From contig DCIE01000020.1 of assembly GCA_002315765.1 (NCBI GenBank), positions 1 to 36,173 of the forward strand: a DNA stretch of 36,173 nucleotides. The letters run 5' to 3'. Position 1 is the first letter of the stretch, and every line of letters begins with the position of its first letter. Position numbers and translations under genes: made by a program. Positions 8,502 to 17,990 of the stretch are shown piece after piece. The DNA comes from Ruminococcaceae bacterium UBA1734. GTDB lineage: Bacteria > Bacillota > Clostridia > Oscillospirales > Acutalibacteraceae. The notes under the pieces are model-generated. The model worked only from the letters and a program-made list of their open reading frames with translations, searched no databases and was not told where the DNA came from.

Positions 8502-9827
8502 ATGAGCAAAAAAGCAGTTGTCAGAATTATATCTTTTGCAATTTGTGTTTCATTGGTGGGATTTGGATTTTTCTTTAAGGAAAGAGAAAAAACAAAAAAA
8601 TATGAAATTATAGCCGAAAACGAGTATTATTCGGGAATAAGCAGTCTCAGTTCTTCACTTTCGGACATTACAACCACGCTTAATAAGGTAGTCTATATAA
8701 AAAGCGGTGGAGACTTGTCAGAGCTTTCGGCAAAACTCTATGCTCAGGGTGAGGTAGCAAAGGATGCTTTGGCGAAGCTGTCAGGCAACCAAAACAATGA
8801 TACGGTAAACAAATTTTTGTCCCAGGTGGGAAATTACGCAATGTGGGTTTCAAAATCGGGAGCTGAAAATGACAGTATAGGAACAAAAGAAAGGGAAAAC
8901 CTGATAAAGCTTTATAATACTTCAAAAAGGATTTCCGAGGCAGTGGACAGCACCCATATTTCTTTTGAAAACAAAAATGAATTTACCCAAACTTTGGAGG
9001 AAAAGGTTGAAAAAAACAAGGATAATGAAGACCTTGCAACATATCTTTCCGACCTTGAAGAAGATTTAAGCGATTATCCTACCCTTATTTATGACGGTCC
9101 CTTTTCCGACCATATTTTGACTAAGGAGCCTTTAATGGTTAAAAATGCCCCGGAGAAATCCAAGGAGTATTGCAGAAAAAGAGCCGAAAATATATTGGGA
9201 TTCGGCGAGGGTTCTCTTAAATATGATGGGGAAGAAGACGGAAAAATCCCCTGCTTTAGGTTTTCCAATAATAATGTAACCGTAAGTATGTCGAGAAAGG
9301 GTGGATATGTGGTTTATATGCGGAAAAACCGAGATGTGGCGGAGAATAAAATAACCGCAAAAACCGCAATTAACCTTGCAAAAGAGTTTATGAAGCGACT
9401 TGATGTAACCAATATGACCGAAAGCTATTACTATACGGATGAAGGGGTATGCGTAATCAATTTTGCTTATAAAGAAGGGGACACAATATGCTATACAGAC
9501 CTTGTAAAGGTGGGAGTCGCAACCGATACGGGAGAGATTATGTTGCTGGAAACCAAGGGGTATTTGACAAACCATACCAACCGTTCTTTTGATAGCTTAA
9601 AACATTCCCAAAAATCGGCTCAAAGGACTTTAAACGATAACTTAAGGGTTAAATCCACGGGATTGGCGCTTATTCCCACCGATGGTGGCGGTGAAAAAAG
9701 ATGCTTTGAGTTTTTATGCGATACGACCCTGGGGCAAGAAGTAATAGTTTTTGTAAATCCAACCACTCTTGAAACCGAAAACATTTTAATTCTTCAAAAA
9801 AGCGATGCAGGAACTCTTACAAGATAA
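8502..9827 (+). CDS. ypeB: Spore germination protein YpeB
   Basis: The product is 441 residues, with GGAGG 7-11 bases before the ATG. It has one N-terminal hydrophobic helix (about residues 7-26), a helical middle (GISSLSSSLSDITTTLNK onward) and a C-terminal half with PepSY-like repeats (AKTAINLAKEFMKRL). This matches YpeB, the partner that protects and localises the cortex-lytic enzyme SleB in the spore inner membrane until germination. In many clostridia and bacilli ypeB sits next to sleB, but no sleB lies beside it here. A forespore sigma-G promoter would be expected, but I could not recognise one in 8435-8490. Confidence 0.85.
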   Translation: MSKKAVVRIISFAICVSLVGFGFFFKEREKTKKYEIIAENEYYSGISSLSSSLSDITTTLNKVVYIKSGGDLSELSAKLYAQGEVAKDALAKLSGNQNNDTVNKFLSQVGNYAMWVSKSGAENDSIGTKERENLIKLYNTSKRISEAVDSTHISFENKNEFTQTLEEKVEKNKDNEDLATYLSDLEEDLSDYPTLIYDGPFSDHILTKEPLMVKNAPEKSKEYCRKRAENILGFGEGSLKYDGEEDGKIPCFRFSNNNVTVSMSRKGGYVVYMRKNRDVAENKITAKTAINLAKEFMKRLDVTNMTESYYYTDEGVCVINFAYKEGDTICYTDLVKVGVATDTGEIMLLETKGYLTNHTNRSFDSLKHSQKSAQRTLNDNLRVKSTGLALIPTDGGGEKRCFEFLCDTTLGQEVIVFVNPTTLETENILILQKSDAGTLTR

Positions 9828-9829
9828 AA

Positions 9830-9865
9830 AAAGACAGTCGGGAAAAATAAATCCCGACTGTCTTT
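9830..9865. terminator. Bidirectional terminator between ypeB and ftsH
   Basis: A 14-base-pair perfect stem, AAAGACAGTCGGGA (9830-9843) with its complement at 9852-9865, has an A run on the left and a short T run at the right end of the stem. It can serve both convergent genes. Confidence 0.85.
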
Positions 9866-9882
9866 GCAATACATAATATAAA

Positions 9883-11727
9883 TTATACTTTTGGTTCTTC
9901 CATAATAGCCTTAAATTCTTCACCGTCGATTTTTTCTTTTTCAAACAATGCTTGTGCAACGGCGTGAAGTTTTTGGATGTTTTCCGAAAGGATTTTTTCA
10001 CCCTTTTTGTAAGCCTCGTCAATAATTCTGTGAATTTCCTTGTCAATTAAGGTGTTAACCGATTCGGAGCAGTTTTCTACATGACCGTAATCACGACCTA
10101 AGAATACTTCATCGTTGGAATTTCCGTAAAGAATGGGGCCTAATTCCTCACTCATACCGTACTTAACTACCATATCTCTTGCAAGTTTGGTGGCTCTTTC
10201 AATATCATTTGAAGCGCCGGTTGAAATATCGGAGTTGCATAACTTTTCGGCAATTCTTCCGCCTAAAAGCATAACAATTTCTTCTTCCATTTCGGTTTTG
10301 TACTTGCTGAATTTGTCTTCACTGGGGAGAGAAACGGTAAGTCCCAATGCTCTTCCGCGAGGGATGATTGTAATATAATGAATTTCGTCTTGGGTTGGTA
10401 AGAAGTAGCCTGTGATTGCATGACCGGCTTCGTGGTATGCCGTGTTTTTCTTTTCACTGTCCTTAATAACCCAACTCTTCTTTTCGGGGCCGCCGATAAC
10501 CTTAAGTGTTGCCTCTTCGATTTCTTCTTGAGTAATGGCTTTTTTGGATTTTCTTACGGTAAGAAGTGCAGCTTCGTTAAGAAGATTTTCAAGGTCGGCA
10601 CCGGTAAATCCTGCTGTGGATTTTGCAATAGTTGCAAGGTTTACATCAGGTCCTAACGGCTTTCCGCGAGAATGAACCTTTAAGATTTCCTCACGGCCCT
10701 TAACATCAGGATAGTTGACGGTAATCTGTCGGTCAAATCTTCCGGGTCGAAGTAATGCCTTATCCAAAATGTCGGGACGGTTAGTAGCCGCCATAACAAT
10801 AATACCCTCATTTTCGCCAAATCCGTCCATTTCAACAAGCAACTGGTTAAGGGTTTGCTCTCTTTCGTCATGTCCGCCACCTAATCCGGCGCCACGCTGA
10901 CGACCTACTGCATCTATTTCATCAATGAAAATTATAGAAGGTGCGTTTTTCTTGGCTTCACCAAACAAATCACGAACACGGGAAGCGCCGACGCCTACAA
11001 ACATTTCAACAAAGTCAGAGCCGGAAATTGAGAAGAAGGGAACACCGGCTTCTCCTGCAACGGCACGGGCAAGTAATGTTTTACCTGTTCCCGGAGGGCC
11101 TACAAGAAGTACACCCTTAGGGATACGAGCTCCCAGTTCGGTGAACTTTTTGGAGTCCTTAAGGAAATCAACGATTTCGGTCATTTCTTCCTTTTCTTCG
11201 TCAGCACCGGCAACATCTGCAAATGTGGTTTTTTTGCGGTCGTCTGCCTTTTTAACCTTGGCTTTTCCAAATCCCATAGTCTTGTCGGTACCCATAGCGG
11301 AATTCATACGCTTCATAATAAAGATGCCGAAAACTACCATAATAGCCAACATTAAAACGGTGGGTAGAATGTTCATAATCCAAGAGGTTTCGCCGCCACT
11401 CTTATAATCGTACTTGATTATCTTGTCGGTACCCTTGTTTTGTTGATTTATAAGTTGAACAACCTCGTTTACATCATTGTAAAACAGTGATGCATCGGCG
11501 ACAGTATAGTGATAGGTTTTACCGTCAGCCCTTAGCTTATAAGCTAAATCACCTGTGTAAAGGTTAAGCTGATATTCACTTATTTCGTTATCGGTAATTT
11601 TTTCGATTATTTGATAATACTCGGTCTTTTGGGTGTTTTTTGTAAGGGTTGAAACAGCCGCAAATGAGAGGATTAAAATAATCGGTATTCCGATATACAG
11701 CAATACATTTCTTAGGTTCTTATTCAA
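9883..11727 (-). CDS. ftsH: ATP-dependent zinc metalloprotease FtsH
   Basis: A membrane-bound AAA+ protease that extracts and degrades membrane and regulatory proteins. The 614 residues include two transmembrane segments (about 7-27 and 117-137) flanking an extracytoplasmic domain, Walker A GPPGTGKT (210-217), Walker B IIFIDEIDA (around 266-272), the second region of homology ATNRPDILDKALLRPGRFDR (314-333), and zinc ligands HEAGH (432-436). The length is normal. It is the last gene of the dut-to-ftsH run, 23 bases after hpt, and the tilS-hpt-ftsH order is widely conserved in Firmicutes. Confidence 0.97.
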   Translation of the reverse strand: MNKNLRNVLLYIGIPIILILSFAAVSTLTKNTQKTEYYQIIEKITDNEISEYQLNLYTGDLAYKLRADGKTYHYTVADASLFYNDVNEVVQLINQQNKGTDKIIKYDYKSGGETSWIMNILPTVLMLAIMVVFGIFIMKRMNSAMGTDKTMGFGKAKVKKADDRKKTTFADVAGADEEKEEMTEIVDFLKDSKKFTELGARIPKGVLLVGPPGTGKTLLARAVAGEAGVPFFSISGSDFVEMFVGVGASRVRDLFGEAKKNAPSIIFIDEIDAVGRQRGAGLGGGHDEREQTLNQLLVEMDGFGENEGIIVMAATNRPDILDKALLRPGRFDRQITVNYPDVKGREEILKVHSRGKPLGPDVNLATIAKSTAGFTGADLENLLNEAALLTVRKSKKAITQEEIEEATLKVIGGPEKKSWVIKDSEKKNTAYHEAGHAITGYFLPTQDEIHYITIIPRGRALGLTVSLPSEDKFSKYKTEMEEEIVMLLGGRIAEKLCNSDISTGASNDIERATKLARDMVVKYGMSEELGPILYGNSNDEVFLGRDYGHVENCSESVNTLIDKEIHRIIDEAYKKGEKILSENIQKLHAVAQALFEKEKIDGEEFKAIMEEPKV

Positions 11728-11750
11728 CGAAAAAACTCCTTTTGTATATT

Positions 11751-12296
11751 TTAATTGTTTTCGTAAACACTTGGGGAAAGAATTCCGATAAAGGGCAAAT
11801 TACGATAATTTTCGGCATAGTCAAGACCGTAACCTACTACAAATTCATCGGGTATAACCTTGCCTACATAGTCCGCCTTAATATCGGCTTTTCTGTTTGC
11901 CGGTTTGTCAAGAAGTGTACAAATTTTAATGCTTTTTGCATTCCTATCCTCCAAAACTCCCTTTAAATATGAAAGGGTAACACCGGAATCCAAAATATCC
12001 TCAACAATAAGTATGTCGCAACCGTCCGGATTTATATCAAGGTCTTTCTTAAACTTAACGACACCGGTGGATTTTGTGCCGGAATATGAGGAAACGGACA
12101 AAAAATCAATTTGGCAGGGAACGGTAATTTCCCTTAAAATATCCGCCATAAATACAACCGCACCCTTAAGAACGCTTACAAGAAGAAGGTTTTTTCCTTC
12201 GTAGTCCCTTGAAATCTGCTTTCCCAACTCCTTGCATATATGTTTAAGCTCTTCTTCGGATACTAATATATCCTTAATTTCTTTTTCAATATTCAT
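11751..12296 (-). CDS. hpt: Hypoxanthine phosphoribosyltransferase
   Basis: Purine salvage enzyme joining hypoxanthine or guanine to PRPP to give IMP or GMP. The 181 residues contain the PRPP-binding signature VEDILDSGVT (98-107) and the family's usual SVLKGAVVFMADI (41-53) and SYSGT (70-74) segments. The ATG at 12296 lies 2 bases after the tilS stop, and the ribosome site GGGGAGA lies within the end of tilS, so the pair is probably translationally coupled. Confidence 0.95.
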   Translation of the reverse strand: MNIEKEIKDILVSEEELKHICKELGKQISRDYEGKNLLLVSVLKGAVVFMADILREITVPCQIDFLSVSSYSGTKSTGVVKFKKDLDINPDGCDILIVEDILDSGVTLSYLKGVLEDRNAKSIKICTLLDKPANRKADIKADYVGKVIPDEFVVGYGLDYAENYRNLPFIGILSPSVYENN

Positions 12297-12298
12297 TA

Positions 12299-13630
12299 TT
12301 ATTTCTCCCCAATTGATATATCAAACAATATTATTCTATTTGTTTTATCATCTATTTTAACTCTATCAGCACAACCTACACCGTAAACCCATACAATACC
12401 TTCATCATCGGCAAAAACAGGTATATTTTTGCGTTGTTCAAGGGGTATTTTCTTTTCGGTGATAAGTTTTTTAAGTGTTTTTGTGCAGTTTGAATTTGCA
12501 AGTTTAAGAGTATCGCCTGAATTTTTTTTAATCATTCTCGGGTTGCCTATTATCTTATCACAATCCACAGCCGATTTTAAGAACAATTTGTTAATTTTGC
12601 CTTTTGGAATATTTTTGTCAAGGCTTAGTGCTTTAAACTCATCACGGTTTAAATTTTTTATTTCAACCTTAAAAGTTAAATCAGGTACTTCCAAACCTTC
12701 TGTAAATATCAGTCGCTGCCTGTTTATTGTTGCAAAAAGTTCGGTTTGAGCACTTGTTGTTCCAAAGCCTTTTAAACAAATATCATAAATCTTCTCAATA
12801 TGATAAAAGTCAGGCGCTTGTTTAATGATATAGTTATAATACCTTATTATTACCCGCTTTGCCACAGCAGGATGAAGAATATTAAAACTCCTAATATCAA
12901 GTCCGGTTTCGTCATATCTTTTAAGGTACTCTTTTTCGGCAATAGAACAAATAAAATCGTTATCCTCGCCGAGACAAACCGAAAGTTTAGAGCAATTATC
13001 CTCAAGAGATGAATTAATCTCTTTCAGTACCGGAATAACCTTATGCCTTATAATATTTCGAGAACAATCATCGGTAAGATTGGTGGAATCGGTAACAAAT
13101 TGCAGACCGTTTTTTCTCAAAAAGTTTTCAACATCGGTTCTTCCGCAAAAAATAAGAGGTCTTATAATGTTGCACCTTTTCGGGGGAATACCTCTTATTC
13201 CCGTTGCCGAAGAGCCTCTTGAAAGATTAAATAAAATCGTTTCGGCATTATCACTTGCTGTATGTGCCGTGGCTATAACACCCTTTGAAACCCTATTTAA
13301 AAAGTCGTATCTAAGTTCTCTTGCACCTGTTTCAAGGGATATGCCTTTTTCCTTTGAATATAAGGGGACATTACCCTTTTCGGAAAACAGTGCAACCGAA
13401 AGCTTTCGGCAAAGTTCTTCGCAAAAAGCCAAATCTCTGTCAGCCTCTTTGCCCCTTATTCCGTGATGAAAATGGGCGGCATAAAGGGAAAAACCGTATT
13501 TGTTTTTTAACATATTAAGAGCAAAAAGCAAGGATACCGAATCGGCACCTCCCGAGAGGGCAACGGTTACCTCGTTTACTCCGTCAAGTAGTTTGTACCG
13601 CCTTATAGCGGCTTCTATTTTTGCAATCAC
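12299..13630 (-). CDS. tilS: tRNA(Ile)-lysidine synthetase
   Basis: Converts C34 of the minor tRNA-Ile to lysidine so that it reads AUA and is charged with isoleucine. The 443-residue product has the N-type PP-loop SGGADS (26-31), the substrate-recognition segment HFHHGIRGKEADRDL, and TAHTASDNAETILFNLSRGS, followed by a divergent C-terminal tRNA-binding part. The start is GTG, overlapping the dnaB stop by four bases (GTGA at 13630-13627). Confidence 0.95.
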   Translation of the reverse strand: MIAKIEAAIRRYKLLDGVNEVTVALSGGADSVSLLFALNMLKNKYGFSLYAAHFHHGIRGKEADRDLAFCEELCRKLSVALFSEKGNVPLYSKEKGISLETGARELRYDFLNRVSKGVIATAHTASDNAETILFNLSRGSSATGIRGIPPKRCNIIRPLIFCGRTDVENFLRKNGLQFVTDSTNLTDDCSRNIIRHKVIPVLKEINSSLEDNCSKLSVCLGEDNDFICSIAEKEYLKRYDETGLDIRSFNILHPAVAKRVIIRYYNYIIKQAPDFYHIEKIYDICLKGFGTTSAQTELFATINRQRLIFTEGLEVPDLTFKVEIKNLNRDEFKALSLDKNIPKGKINKLFLKSAVDCDKIIGNPRMIKKNSGDTLKLANSNCTKTLKKLITEKKIPLEQRKNIPVFADDEGIVWVYGVGCADRVKIDDKTNRIILFDISIGEK

Positions 13631-14997
13631 GACTTATTAGACCAATCAATGCCGGTAAATCTTGTGAACTGACCGTCCCAATAAAGCTCTACCGTGCCGA
13701 TTTCACCGTGTCGGTTTTTGGCAACAATACATTCGGCATTGTGCGGATTAGATGTATTATCCTCATCACTCTTTTCGCTGTCGTAATAACTTTCTCTGTA
13801 TAGGAACAATACTATGTCAGCGTCCTGCTCAATAGAGCCGGAATCTCTAAGGTCGGCAAGAGCCGGTTTGTGAGATTTGCCCTTTTGTTCCGTTCCACGG
13901 GAAAGCTGAGCACAGGCAATAATAGGAATATTAAGCTCTTTTGCCATAATTTTAAGGCTTCTTGTAATTTCGGAAATTTCCTGAACACGGTTGTCGTTGG
14001 GCCTTGGAGTATGCATAAGACCTAAGTAGTCAATAACCACAAGACCTACATCCTTCATTCTGCGAAGCTTCGCCTTCATTTCGGGAACCGTAATGTTTGA
14101 AGACTCGTCAAAATAAATATTTGCTTTTGATAAATGCTCACTTGCCTTGGCGATAGTAGTCCATTCGTCAGGCTCAATTTCGCCGGTTCTGAATTTCTCA
14201 CTCTTAATTCCGGCTTCGCTTGATAACATTCTTTGAGCTAACTGGTCCCTTGTCATTTCCAAAGAGAAAAAGCAAACGGTTTTTCCTGCATTAACAGCAA
14301 CATTTCTGGCAAGATTTAAAGCAAATGAGGTTTTACCCATACCCGGTCTTGCACCTAAAATAATAAGGTCCGACTTATTAAGTCCGGTTATCATTCTATC
14401 AAGGTCGCTGATGCCGGTGGGAGTAGCCTTAAACTGTTCCTTGGTATCGGGGTTTGTGATTTTTGCAAGACGGTCAAAGGTTTCGTTCTCAATAACGCTT
14501 TTAATATGGGTAAGTCCGCTGACCTCTCTTCCCGAACGAATTTCGTAAATCCTCTGTTCGGCACTGTCAAGAAGTTTTGCGGATTCAAGCTCGTTATCCT
14601 CAATGTCCTTCAAAATGTCGTTTGCGGCATTCATCAAAGCTCTTGAATAATATTTGTCCCTAACGATTGAAATGTAGGAAGCAATATTTGCCGTTGAGGG
14701 AACACACTGAATCAGTTGGGATAAATATGCCTTGCCGCCGTCCTCATCGTATGTACCTTTTTGCTTTAGCTTTTCAAGAAGCGAAACATAATCAATGGTT
14801 TGATTAAGCTCGTACATCGAAGAGATGATAGTATAAATATCCTTGTGCTGAGGCAAATAAAAGTATTCACTCTTGACCGAAACAGCCACATCGCTTAGGC
14901 ACTTAGGTTCAATTATTATTGAGCCTAAAATCGCCTGTTCGGCCTCAAGGGAATAGGGCTGTCTGGCATATAAATCCGTAAAATTTTCCCGTGCCAT
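13627..14997 (-). CDS. dnaB: Replicative DNA helicase DnaB
   Basis: The ring helicase that unwinds DNA at the replication fork. The 456 residues include the N-terminal DnaB domain (PYSLEAEQAILGSI), a linker, and the RecA-like C-terminal domain with Walker A GARPGMGKT (215-223), the following CFFSLEMTRDQLAQRML, and LVVIDYLGLM as Walker B. No intein is present. It overlaps rplI by one base (TAATG) and tilS by four, so the three are tightly coupled. In Bacillus nomenclature this protein is DnaC. Confidence 0.96.
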   Translation of the reverse strand: MARENFTDLYARQPYSLEAEQAILGSIIIEPKCLSDVAVSVKSEYFYLPQHKDIYTIISSMYELNQTIDYVSLLEKLKQKGTYDEDGGKAYLSQLIQCVPSTANIASYISIVRDKYYSRALMNAANDILKDIEDNELESAKLLDSAEQRIYEIRSGREVSGLTHIKSVIENETFDRLAKITNPDTKEQFKATPTGISDLDRMITGLNKSDLIILGARPGMGKTSFALNLARNVAVNAGKTVCFFSLEMTRDQLAQRMLSSEAGIKSEKFRTGEIEPDEWTTIAKASEHLSKANIYFDESSNITVPEMKAKLRRMKDVGLVVIDYLGLMHTPRPNDNRVQEISEITRSLKIMAKELNIPIIACAQLSRGTEQKGKSHKPALADLRDSGSIEQDADIVLFLYRESYYDSEKSDEDNTSNPHNAECIVAKNRHGEIGTVELYWDGQFTRFTGIDWSNKS

Positions 14998-15437
14998 TAC
15001 TCTGTTACCTTAACGGTGATTTTTGCAACAACACCGATATGCAGTTTGATTTCGGCAGTATATTCGCCGAAGTTTTTAATGTCGGCAACATTCATTTTCT
15101 TTTTGTCAACCTTAATTCCGAAATCCTTTTCGATTTGCGAAGCGATTTCCTTTGATGTTATGCTGCCGAACAATTTGCCGTTTGAACCTGCCTTGGCAGA
15201 CATAGTAACGGTTTTGCCGTTTAATTTTTCGGCGGTAGCCTTTGCAGCGTCTAATTCTTCCTGTTTGTGATGAGCAGTGGCCTCGTTACGGCTTTTAAGC
15301 TCACTCATAGCGGCACTGTCTGCCTCTATGGCTAAATTTTTCGGAAAAAGGAAATTTCTTGCGTATCCGTCAGATACATTGCAAAGTTCTCCTTTTTTAC
15401 CTTTACCCTTAACATCGGCAAGTAGTATAACCTTCAT
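14997..15437 (-). CDS. rplI: 50S ribosomal protein L9
   Basis: The 146 residues start MKVILLADVKGKGKKGELC and contain the L9 signature DGYARNFLFPKNLA, with a long central helix and a C-terminal domain (KLFGSITSKEIA). L9 binds 23S rRNA near the L1 stalk and helps maintain reading-frame fidelity. The gene starts 34 bases after the rnjA stop, and the rplI-dnaB adjacency is common in Firmicutes. Confidence 0.96.
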   Translation of the reverse strand: MKVILLADVKGKGKKGELCNVSDGYARNFLFPKNLAIEADSAAMSELKSRNEATAHHKQEELDAAKATAEKLNGKTVTMSAKAGSNGKLFGSITSKEIASQIEKDFGIKVDKKKMNVADIKNFGEYTAEIKLHIGVVAKITVKVTE

Positions 15438-15471
15438 AGTATATCACCGTTTCTTTCTGAAAAATCAGTAT

Positions 15472-17316
15472 TTATATTTCAACAATAACCGGCAAAACCA
15501 TAGGACTTCTATGGGTTTTATTATATAAAAATTTACCGATTCCGTCTTTAATTCGTGTTTTGTAAATGTTCCAGTCCTTGACATTTCCCTTGTAACAGGC
15601 TTCCAAAATGTCGTAAACCGCAAACTCAATTTGAGACATTAACTCTTCGGATTCTTTTACAAAAACAAAGCCTCTCGAAACAATTTCGGGACGGGACAAA
15701 ACTTCTCTTGATACGGCATCTACAACAACCGTAACAACAATAATTCCACCCTCGGCTAAGTGCTTTCTGTCTCGCAGTACGATAGAGCCCACATCACCGA
15801 CACCAAGGCCGTCAACCAGTACTCTTCCTGCGGGAACCGATGAAGCGGTGTTAAAGCTTTTGTCGGTTAATTCCACAACGGTACCGTTGGTGCTTAAGAT
15901 GATATTCTCCTGAGGAATACCCATTGCCAAACCAAGAAGAGAATGTTTGTATAAATGCTTTTCCTCCCCGTGCACCGGCATAAAATATTTCGGTTTTACA
16001 AGGCTCAACATCATTTTAAGTTCTTCCTGACAGGCGTGGCCCGAAACATGAACATCATACATCTTTTCGTAAACTACATTTGCTCCCCGTTTAATCAGCT
16101 CGTTTACAACCTTGCTGACGGTTTTTTCGTTTCCGGGAATAGGTGTCGCCGAAATAATAAACATATCTCCGGGTATAATTTCCACCTGTCTGTGTTCCGA
16201 AAAAGCAATTCGGTGAAGTGCCGAAAGAGGTTCGCCCTGACTGCCTGTTGTTACAACAACAATTTTCTCGGTGGGATAGTTTTTGATGGTTTCAATTTCT
16301 ATTAAAACACCCTCGGGAACCTTTAAATACCCAAGCTCGGAAGCAACCTTAACAACATTAAGCATACTTCTTCCCGAAACGGCAACCTTTCGGTCGCATT
16401 TAACAGCCTGGTCGATAATTTGCTGAATACGGTGTATATTGGAAGAGAATGTGGCAACAACAATTCGGTGTCCTTCAGCCTTGCTGAATAGGGTTTCAAA
16501 GGAGTTGCCCACCAATTTTTCCGAGGAGGTATATCCCGGTCTTTCGGCATTGGTAGAGTCGGCAAGAAGCGCCAATACGCCCTTCTTTCCAAGCTCGGCA
16601 AAACGGGCTAAATCTATAATATTATCATCAATAGGCGTGGTATCAATCTTAAAGTCGCCGGTGTGTACGATAATTCCGGCAGGTGTGGTAATTGCAAAAC
16701 CTGCCGCATCGGGAATAGAGTGGTTTACATGGATAAATTCTACATTGAAATTACCGAGATTTACAGAGCTTCCCGGCTTAACCACATTTAAAGAAGCCTC
16801 ATTTAGTAACCTATGCTCTCTTAATTTTTCGGTAATAAGTGCAATTGTAAGGCTTGTGGCATAGATGGGAACATTAAATTCTTTTAAAAGATAGGGGATA
16901 GCACCGATATGGTCTTCGTGTCCGTGGGTGATAAACAGCCCCTTGATTTTGTCCTTACATTCAAGAATGTATGCAAAATCGGGAATTACAATATCAATGC
17001 CGGGTGTTTCCTCATCGGGGAAACTCATTCCGCAATCCACAAGAATCATTTCGCCGTCATATTCATAAAGGGTAATGTTTTTACCGATTTCGCCAAGTCC
17101 TCCAAGGGGAATAATCTTAACCGGTTTTTTTGGTTTTGACTGCTTATTTGCGAAACTTTTTCTAAATCCCGTACTGCCTAAGGTTTTTTCAACCTTTTTT
17201 TGCGACATATCCACATCACTTAACATATTGTTGTCTTTGGTCTTTTGTGCCGCACGATTATAAAAATTTTTCTTTGCAGAATAACCGTAGTTTTTCTTCT
17301 GCTTTGGGTCTGCCAT
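15472..17316 (-). CDS. rnjA: Ribonuclease J with a basic N-terminal extension
   Basis: A metallo-beta-lactamase/beta-CASP ribonuclease with endonuclease and 5'-3' exonuclease activity, central to mRNA decay and rRNA maturation in Firmicutes. The 614-residue product has KIIPLGGLGEIGKN (67-80), the metal-binding motif HGHEDHIG (131-138), HTGDFKID, and the beta-CASP and C-terminal regions ending in NKTHRSPMVLPVIVEI. It is about 60 residues longer than B. subtilis RNase J1 because of a Lys/Asn-rich, probably disordered N-terminal segment (1-65). GGAGG precedes the ATG at 17316. A later methionine start would lack a ribosome site, so I keep the long form. Confidence 0.93.
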   Translation of the reverse strand: MADPKQKKNYGYSAKKNFYNRAAQKTKDNNMLSDVDMSQKKVEKTLGSTGFRKSFANKQSKPKKPVKIIPLGGLGEIGKNITLYEYDGEMILVDCGMSFPDEETPGIDIVIPDFAYILECKDKIKGLFITHGHEDHIGAIPYLLKEFNVPIYATSLTIALITEKLREHRLLNEASLNVVKPGSSVNLGNFNVEFIHVNHSIPDAAGFAITTPAGIIVHTGDFKIDTTPIDDNIIDLARFAELGKKGVLALLADSTNAERPGYTSSEKLVGNSFETLFSKAEGHRIVVATFSSNIHRIQQIIDQAVKCDRKVAVSGRSMLNVVKVASELGYLKVPEGVLIEIETIKNYPTEKIVVVTTGSQGEPLSALHRIAFSEHRQVEIIPGDMFIISATPIPGNEKTVSKVVNELIKRGANVVYEKMYDVHVSGHACQEELKMMLSLVKPKYFMPVHGEEKHLYKHSLLGLAMGIPQENIILSTNGTVVELTDKSFNTASSVPAGRVLVDGLGVGDVGSIVLRDRKHLAEGGIIVVTVVVDAVSREVLSRPEIVSRGFVFVKESEELMSQIEFAVYDILEACYKGNVKDWNIYKTRIKDGIGKFLYNKTHRSPMVLPVIVEI

Positions 17317-17401
17317 AAAATAGTAGCCTCCTGTTTTATTTAGATTTTTGTTTTTATTTTATTCGTCTTGCAAGCAACAAAACGATAAAGTTACAAAATA
17401 G

Positions 17402-17845
17402 TTATTTTGTACCTGTGGAGCCGAAACCACCCTTATCCCTGTCGGTTGAGTTAAGAGAATCCGTTTCGGTAAACTCTGCCTTTAAATAAGGCATAAATAC
17501 TATTTGAGCAATTCTCTCACCTGTGGAAATTGACTGTGTTTTACCCGATTGGTTAAAAAGCGGAACCATAAGTTCACCGCGATAATCCGAGTCAATAACA
17601 CCTACTTTGTTGGCAGGTGCAAGACCTTTTTTAGTTGCAAGACCGCTTCTTGCAAAAACAAATCCGCCGTAGCCTTGGGGGATTTCCATGGCAATTCCGG
17701 TGTGTACTAAAAATGTCTCTCCCGGGGCAATTTCCACACTTTCCTGCGGTAATAGCGCATATATGTCGGCTCCGGCTGAAAAATCAGTGCCGTAAGATGG
17801 AACAATAGCATTTTCGCTTAGTTTTTTAAAGGGTATTTTACACAT
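17402..17845 (-). CDS. dut: dUTP diphosphatase (dUTPase)
   Basis: Hydrolyses dUTP to dUMP, keeping uracil out of DNA and feeding thymidylate synthesis. The 147 residues have all five trimeric dUTPase motifs: AGADIYAL, ARSGLATKKGL, GVIDSDYRGEL, GERIAQIVFMP, and the C-terminal arm RDKGGFGSTGTK. GGAGG precedes the ATG. It is the first gene of the minus-strand run and has its own promoter, divergent from the C39-like gene. Confidence 0.96.
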   Translation of the reverse strand: MCKIPFKKLSENAIVPSYGTDFSAGADIYALLPQESVEIAPGETFLVHTGIAMEIPQGYGGFVFARSGLATKKGLAPANKVGVIDSDYRGELMVPLFNQSGKTQSISTGERIAQIVFMPYLKAEFTETDSLNSTDRDKGGFGSTGTK

Positions 17846-17874
17846 GATTTTTCCTCCGAGTAATAATTAAGAAA

Positions 17875-17903
17875 ATTATAACACAATTTTATAGGTTTTA
17901 CAA
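17875..17903 (-). promoter_or_regulatory. Sigma-A promoter for dut and the genes behind it
   Basis: On the minus strand TTGTAA (17903-17898) and TATAAT (17880-17875) have a 17-base spacer. No other clear promoter was seen before ftsH, so this may drive much of the seven-gene run. Confidence 0.7.
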
Positions 17904-17939
17904 GTAAAAAATCCTTATAGAATCTTATTTTTTCATAAT

Positions 17940-17968
17940 TTGACGAGCAAAGGGTTTTATGATAAAAT
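17940..17968 (+). promoter_or_regulatory. Sigma-A promoter for the C39-like gene
   Basis: TTGACG (17940-17945) and TAAAAT (17963-17968) have a 17-base spacer. Its position rules out the alternative upstream start codon at 17940. Confidence 0.7.
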
Positions 17969-17990
17969 AGTTATAATCGGAGGAATGAAA

